Assembly: GCA_003162395.1 (NCBI GenBank)
Contig: PMON01000052.1
Location: 26,435 to 90,434, forward strand
Direction of reading: 5' to 3'
DNA: 64,000 nucleotides
Source: Acidimicrobiaceae bacterium
GTDB taxonomy: Bacteria > Actinomycetota > Acidimicrobiia > Acidimicrobiales > RAAP-2
The notes under the pieces are model-generated. The model did no database searches. It was not told the origin of the DNA and was given only the letters and a program-made list of their open reading frames with translations. Made by a program: the position numbers and the translations under genes. Below, piece by piece: positions 58,709 to 64,000 of this stretch (positions are counted from its first letter, which is position 1; every line of letters starts with the position of its first letter).

Positions 58709-59269
58709 ATGTTGAAGCCACGCCATGAGATGCGAGCCAGCAGACGGACAGTTGTGGCAGGAGCCATCACGGTCGCATTGATTTGTGGTCCCGTGCTCGC
58801 TGCCGCAGCCTCGTCGACACCGTCGGGCGCCACGCTGAACCCGCGAGTCCCCTCCTGCACAAGCGCTGAGCTGGTGGAGTGGCTCGACACGGATGCAAAC
58901 GGGGCGGCAGGGACGATCTACTACAAGGTCGAGTTCACGAATCTCTCGGGTCATTCCTGCACGCTCAGGGGCTACCCAGGCGTATCGGGCATCAGGCTTG
59001 GTGGCGCGCAGCTCGGTAGTGCAGCCTCGAGGAGCGTCGGCACACCGGTTAAGACGGTGACACTTGGGAACGGCAAGACGGCGATCTCGGCGCTTGGGAT
59101 CACGGAAGTTGGCAACTTCCCCGCGTCGTCGTGCCACCCAACCACGGCTGCCGGACTTCGGGTCTACGCGCCGAACCAAACCGCGGCCAAGACAATCCCG
59201 TTCCCGTTCGGCGCATGCGCGAAGCCAGGCGACCTTTACCTCTCCATCCAGGCAGTCAAGCTGTCCTAG
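58709..59269 (+). CDS. Secreted DUF4232-like protein
   Basis: Signal peptide; YYKVEFTNLSGHSCTLRGYPGVSGI. Confidence 0.8.
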   Translation: MLKPRHEMRASRRTVVAGAITVALICGPVLAAAASSTPSGATLNPRVPSCTSAELVEWLDTDANGAAGTIYYKVEFTNLSGHSCTLRGYPGVSGIRLGGAQLGSAASRSVGTPVKTVTLGNGKTAISALGITEVGNFPASSCHPTTAAGLRVYAPNQTAAKTIPFPFGACAKPGDLYLSIQAVKLS

Positions 59270-59477
59270 ATGGGCTGGACCCGAGGGTCGACGTTGGGTC
59301 GGGCGCCTGATCGGTGAGACGTTCGTCGGCAAGCGGACAGTTCGCCTTGACTTGAGGAACACCATCAACGCAGTGAGAACCACTCCCACACGACGAGGAC
59401 TGTTCTCTGCAGATATGTTGCAGCAGTGGAACCTCGGGAGGATGTCGCCTGTCTCCTCTGGGCGTGACCCGACACCA

Positions 59478-61031
59478 ATGCCCTTGATCCCAGATGCGTT
59501 GCGGACGATGGCCGAGCGCTTCCCCCACAGAACGGCAGTGATGGTCGACGGGGGCGGCTCGATGACCTTCTCGGAGTGGGAGCGACGATCGAACGCGGTC
59601 GCCCGCGGATTCGTGGGACGAGGACTCCTGCCTGGTGACCGCGTGGCGATGTTGCTCGCCAACGACGACGCGATCCTCTGCTACGTCGCCTACATGGCTG
59701 CGCAGAAGGCTGGTGGTGTCGCGACGCCGATCAACGCGCGCCTTGCGCGATCCGAGATTGCCCACATATTGGCGATCGCCAAGCCCAAGGTGGTCGTTGC
59801 CTCAGGTCACCAGTTGACTCGTGCTCAAGATGCCGCAATCGGCCTCGACGGCTCCCCGTTCATCGTCGGACCTGACCAGCCAATGGGTCCTGCTGGCTCC
59901 GCCGACTCGCATGCTCTCGACTGGGAGGAGCTCGAATCGAGTGGAGGTGCCGCTTTCCAAGTGGCAACGTCTGCGTCCGACCTCGCAGACCTCCTGTTCA
60001 CTTCGGGCACCACCGGTCTCCCGAAGGGCGTCGCGTCCAACCACGAGAACGTGCTCAGCATCCCGGTGTCTCCATCAGAGCTTGAGAGTGCGTTCCTGCA
60101 TGCCGCACCGCTTGGCACGGCCCTGGGTACCTACGGAGCGATGATTGCGTGTCTCCGGCTGGCGCTCACCAACACCTGCCTGCCGAGCTTCTCCACGTCT
60201 CGATTTGCCGCACTGATCGAGGATCGACGGCCTGGATGGCTGATGGTGGTGCCGGCTCACGTCCACCTGTTGCGCGAGACCGCGGCGCTCGAGGTCACTG
60301 ACACGTCGTCGGTGCAGATCGTCTTGTGCGGCACCGCACCGATGCCGCACGAAACATTCAGGTGGCTCGCTACCACCTTCAGCGAGGCGATGGTCATGAA
60401 CGCGTACAGCTTGACCGAGGCGGGCGACTCGGCGTGCCTCATGTCGTTCGCCGACTCGATCGAGCATCCAGGCTCAGTGGGCAAGCCGATCGCCGGCGGC
60501 GCTGTCCGTGTCCTCGACGAGGCGGGCAGCGACCTCGCGCCCAACGAAGTCGGTGAGCTGACCCTCCGGATTCGCAGCGGCCGGAGGTTCTACTTCGATG
60601 ACCCGGACGCAACCGATGCAACGTGGCGCGACGGATGGGTGCACACCGGGGACCTGGGCTACGTCGACGCCGAAGGCTTCGTCTACCTAGTCGACCGAAA
60701 GAAGGACATGATCATCCGCGGTGGTTACAACGTCTACTCCGTCGAGGTGGAGAACGCCCTCCACGAGCACCCAGCGATCGCTGAAGCTGCCGTCTTCGGC
60801 ATCCCGCACCGGATCCTCGGCCAGGACGTCGCGGCGGTTGCGCGCCTCAAGGAAGGAGCTTCGCTCGATCTTGGGGCGCTCCACGAGTTCCTCGGTGATC
60901 GACTGGCCGACTACAAGCAGCCTCATCAGCTGGTCATCAGCGACGTGGCGCTGCCTCGCACGGCGTTGGACAAGGTCGACAAGATCGCGCTTCGGTCCTC
61001 GCTCGCGCTCGGCACCACGTCCCAGACGTAG
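59478..61031 (+). CDS. AMP-dependent acyl-CoA synthetase/ligase
   Basis: LLFTSGTTGLPKGV, GYVDAEGFVYLVDRKKDMIIRGGYNVYSVEVE. ATG at 59478. Confidence 0.9.
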   Translation: MPLIPDALRTMAERFPHRTAVMVDGGGSMTFSEWERRSNAVARGFVGRGLLPGDRVAMLLANDDAILCYVAYMAAQKAGGVATPINARLARSEIAHILAIAKPKVVVASGHQLTRAQDAAIGLDGSPFIVGPDQPMGPAGSADSHALDWEELESSGGAAFQVATSASDLADLLFTSGTTGLPKGVASNHENVLSIPVSPSELESAFLHAAPLGTALGTYGAMIACLRLALTNTCLPSFSTSRFAALIEDRRPGWLMVVPAHVHLLRETAALEVTDTSSVQIVLCGTAPMPHETFRWLATTFSEAMVMNAYSLTEAGDSACLMSFADSIEHPGSVGKPIAGGAVRVLDEAGSDLAPNEVGELTLRIRSGRRFYFDDPDATDATWRDGWVHTGDLGYVDAEGFVYLVDRKKDMIIRGGYNVYSVEVENALHEHPAIAEAAVFGIPHRILGQDVAAVARLKEGASLDLGALHEFLGDRLADYKQPHQLVISDVALPRTALDKVDKIALRSSLALGTTSQT

Positions 61032-61114
61032 CGACGAGATCGCCCGATTGCCGCAACCGACGCGGGAGCCTCGAGGCCTCGCGCCATCTGCCGGTTCGGG
61101 CATTCGGCGCTTGC

Positions 61115-62065
61115 GTGTCCATGCTCGACGTACGATCGATCGTGGGATTGCGCCGACTCGACCTTGACGAGCGACTCCGCGACACGGTGGCCGGCTCGGT
61201 CGTGATGGTGACCGGAGCCTCGTCGGGCATCGGGGCGGCGGCTGCCCGGTCACTCGGGCGCGCGGGAGCGACGCTGCTGCTCGTGGCACGCTCAGAAGAT
61301 CGCCTGCAGGCCGTGGCGCAGGAGATCGTCGAGGCGGGGGGGTCCGCCAAGGTCCTCCTGACCGACCTCGCTGACCCTGCAGCCACACAGTCCCTCGTCG
61401 ACGGCGTGCAGCGCGACCACGGCGGCGTCGACGTCCTCGTCAGCAACGCAGGACGATCGATCCGCCGCTCGATCGAGCTCTCCTATGGCCGGTTCCACGA
61501 CTTCCAACGCACCATCGACATCAACTACCTCGGGGCGGTGCAGCTCGTCCTCGGCCTCTTGCCCACCATGCGCGAGAAACGACGCGGGCACATCGTGAAC
61601 GTGTCGTCCCTTGGGGTGCTGTTCGGCGCGCCACGCTTCGCCGCCTACCTCGGCTCAAAGTCCGCCTTCGACGCCTTCTTGCGCTGCGTGGCGCCAGAGG
61701 TGCGGGGAGACGGGGTGGCGATCACCAGCATCTACATGCCGCTCGTCCGCACGCCGATGATCGAGGCGACCCAGGTCTATGGGTTGCTGCCAGGTCTGAC
61801 CCCCGACGAGGCGGCGCAGCGGGTCTGCCGCGCCATCGTCGAGCGCCCCGTCTGCATGGCGCCACGGCTTGCGAGGGCCGGGTGCCTCGCTCGAGACATG
61901 GCACCGGCGACCTTCGAGCGACTCCTCGAGTCCGTCTACCGGGTCTCCGACGACTCCGCCGCCGCCCGCGGTGACGGCGATGCCCGATTTGAGGTTCCCA
62001 GGTTTCAGTTCGTGCTCGAGCAGATTGGACGCGTCACGTCGCGTCTGCGATCGCAAGATGCCTAG
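61115..62065 (+). CDS. Short-chain dehydrogenase/reductase
   Basis: VVMVTGASSGIGAAAAR, VSNAGRSIRR, YLGSKSAFDAFL. Confidence 0.9.
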   Translation: MSMLDVRSIVGLRRLDLDERLRDTVAGSVVMVTGASSGIGAAAARSLGRAGATLLLVARSEDRLQAVAQEIVEAGGSAKVLLTDLADPAATQSLVDGVQRDHGGVDVLVSNAGRSIRRSIELSYGRFHDFQRTIDINYLGAVQLVLGLLPTMREKRRGHIVNVSSLGVLFGAPRFAAYLGSKSAFDAFLRCVAPEVRGDGVAITSIYMPLVRTPMIEATQVYGLLPGLTPDEAAQRVCRAIVERPVCMAPRLARAGCLARDMAPATFERLLESVYRVSDDSAAARGDGDARFEVPRFQFVLEQIGRVTSRLRSQDA

Positions 62066-62163
62066 GTGCCTCGTACAACGACGACGTGGCCCGCTCCTCG
62101 ATGTCGAGGTGGTGGGTAACCACGCGTGCCACGCGCCCGGTGCGCGGCTTCCCTCGAGGCGTG

Positions 62164-62395
62164 TCAGCAGCCCAGCGAGCCGACTGCCGCCACCCCAACG
62201 GTCATGACATCGCCGGGCGGTCGTGGCGAGTGCGTCACCCGCATGGCAAGCCCCTGAGAGGTTCCGCCGATGCTGATCGAGACGTTGCTGTCCGCCGACG
62301 TCGCGGCCGAGCACGTGTGCTCTACCTCGATGAGGATCGTTGAGCCGCTCGAGTACTGGCTGGCCTTGTCCAGGTTGATCGAGTCGGCCGCTCCT
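62164..62395 (-). pseudogene. Possible fragment of a secreted beta-sandwich protein
   Basis: ADSINLDKASQYSSGSTILIEVEHTCSAATSADSNVSISIGGTSQGL without signal peptide or complete domain. Confidence 0.25.
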
Positions 62396-62553
62396 CCTCG
62401 TCCAAGGCGCGGTCGACCAGACCGAGCGTCGGCAGTCGATGTGGGACCGCGTGCCCGCAAACTGGCGTGTCACCGCAACTCGCCAGCCGACTCGAGGTCC
62501 TCGCCAACATTGCCGCAGTGCCCCAGTGCTGCATCCTGTGATGGGATAACCCC

Positions 62554-63060
62554 ATGTACGAGACGCCAGAGGAGCTGAGCCGCCTCCAGAGACTGCTTGA
62601 TGCGAGCGCCGAGGCGGCGGGTGCCCACATGCGAGGAATCATCACGAGTGAGCATCGTCTGAGCGCCGAGCAGTTGTCCGGGTGTCTGGTCGGGATGGTG
62701 CTCCTTGCACTCGGAACGGTGACGGGCGACGGTCGGCCCCTCGTCGGTCCCGTCGACGGGTACCTGCTTCACGGGAGCTTCTACTTCAGTTCTGGCCGAC
62801 AGTCGGTGCGGATGCGTCACCTCGCGTCTCGGCCCGCGGTGAGCGCAACTCACCTGCCGAGCGAGGCGCTGGCTGTGACGGTGCACGGCACCGCAGACCT
62901 CTTTGAGATTGCTGACCCGCGTCGTCCGGAGCTTCGTCAGGCGATGCTCGACCACTACCTCCCGCTCCAAGGTCCGTCCTTTGAAGAGTGGCTGGATGCC
63001 GAGGACATCCTCGCGGCGCGCATCGATGCGCAGAAGATGTTTACGTTCCAACTTGCTTGA
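62554..63060 (+). CDS. Pyridoxamine 5'-phosphate oxidase-family protein
   Basis: LALGTVTGDGRPLVGPVDGYLLHGSFYFSSGRQSVRMRHLASRPAVSATH. Confidence 0.8.
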   Translation: MYETPEELSRLQRLLDASAEAAGAHMRGIITSEHRLSAEQLSGCLVGMVLLALGTVTGDGRPLVGPVDGYLLHGSFYFSSGRQSVRMRHLASRPAVSATHLPSEALAVTVHGTADLFEIADPRRPELRQAMLDHYLPLQGPSFEEWLDAEDILAARIDAQKMFTFQLA

Positions 63061-63261
63061 GCGGGCTGCATCCTGCCCGGCGCGATCGACGCCTGGGCGC
63101 CCTTGTCGCCCCGACTGCACTCCTCTCCGGGTCAGGATTCGACCGTGTACCAGCGAATGGCGGCGGCGCGGTGCTGTCAGGAGGTCGCCGATGTCCACTA
63201 GGCCGGATTTCTCTTGCGCGATCTGTGTTCAGGGCGCGCTGACGTGGGGGATGATGCGAAG

Positions 63262-64000
63262 GTGCGCCGCATCCACTACGAGGTCATCGGGGAGGGTCGC
63301 CCGCTCGTGCTCGTGCACGGCTGGGGCGCCAGCGCTCGGCGCAACTGGGTCGACCTCGGCTGGGTCGACGAGCTGGCACCGCTCCGCCGCCTCGTGCTGA
63401 TGGACTCGCGCGGGCATGGTCGCAGCGAGGCTCCAGCGTCCCAGTCCGGGTACGGCTACGCGGCCATGGGCGACGACGTGCTGCGGGTGATGGACGAGCT
63501 TGCCATCGCCGAGGCGGACCTCTTCGGCTATTCGATGGGCGCGTTCATCGGCGTGTCGCTCCTTGGCCACCACCGTGACCGATTCAGCTCGATGGTGCTC
63601 GGCGGCATCGGCGAGGAGACCGAGGAGAGCGCAGCGATGTGCCGCCTTATCGCCGAGTCGTTGCGCGCCGACGACCTCGACGAGATCGTCGACCCAGTTG
63701 GTCGCGCCTACCGGCGCTACGTCGACGCCGACCCGTCGAACGACCGCGAGGAGCTGGCGAGGTCAGCGCTGCAGATGTGGCCCGACGGACACCCCTTGGC
63801 CCTCGGGGGCGCCGGCCTCGCCGACGTCGACATCCCTGTGCTGCTCGTCGACGGCGCCGACGACTATCCCTACGTCGACACTGTCGGACAACTCGCGGCT
63901 GCGATCCCTGGGGCCGAGCTCGTGACGATCGCTGGCGCCGACCACCACACGGTTGTCGGCGACCCGCGCTTCAAGTCCGCTGTCGTGCGATTCCTCAGCC
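63262..64000 (+). CDS. Alpha/beta hydrolase, 3' truncated by window edge
   Basis: VRRIHYEVIGEGRPLVLVHGWGASARRNW, DSRGHGRS, LFGYSMGAFIGVSLLGHHRDRF. Open to the window end, so absent from the ORF track. Confidence 0.88.
   Translation, partial: MRRIHYEVIGEGRPLVLVHGWGASARRNWVDLGWVDELAPLRRLVLMDSRGHGRSEAPASQSGYGYAAMGDDVLRVMDELAIAEADLFGYSMGAFIGVSLLGHHRDRFSSMVLGGIGEETEESAAMCRLIAESLRADDLDEIVDPVGRAYRRYVDADPSNDREELARSALQMWPDGHPLALGGAGLADVDIPVLLVDGADDYPYVDTVGQLAAAIPGAELVTIAGADHHTVVGDPRFKSAVVRFLS

Noticed and set aside
1-64000. Transposase, integrase, phage or tRNA-bounded island
   Set aside because: No transposase/integrase motifs, tRNA T-loop signatures or target-site duplications were recognised. The pseudogenes look like local decay rather than an inserted element.

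Overview
High-GC window on both strands, most like an actinobacterium (Acidimicrobiia-like; this is inference from GC content and gene families). No rRNA, tRNA, CRISPR array, transposase or phage module was recognised. Content is mainly housekeeping and metabolic genes: aldehyde dehydrogenase, amidase, desaturase, several SDRs, aldo/keto reductase, NDH-2, acyl-CoA synthetase and GNATs. There is also a large set of secreted or envelope proteins: a 264-bp-repeat surface protein, two GH16 paralogues, a golvesin-type lysozyme-like protein, an N-acetylmuramoyl-alanine amidase, a phospholipase-C-type phosphoesterase, MscL- and MscS-type channels, and a His-rich secreted protein. The strongest candidate for an undescribed system is a compact minus-strand operon at 23239-27775. 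It encodes a polytopic CcdA/DsbD-like protein, a MauD/TlpA-like thioredoxin with a CTSC motif, an uncharacterised protein, a Tat-exported 16-cysteine MauA-like domain fused to LGFP repeats, MauE, and a 49-aa single-TM ORF. No MauB-like heavy chain is encoded in or next to it. Other notable items: a leader ORF overlapping the start of a TetM-type GTPase, a 19-bp-spacer MerR-type promoter between soxR and an SDR/QueA-like operon, an MscL with a C-terminal zinc ribbon, and five or six gene remnants, including a PAS-(GGDEF deleted)-EAL pseudogene and an internally deleted alpha/beta hydrolase. All calls come from reading the sequence and the supplied ORF track. No database search was run.
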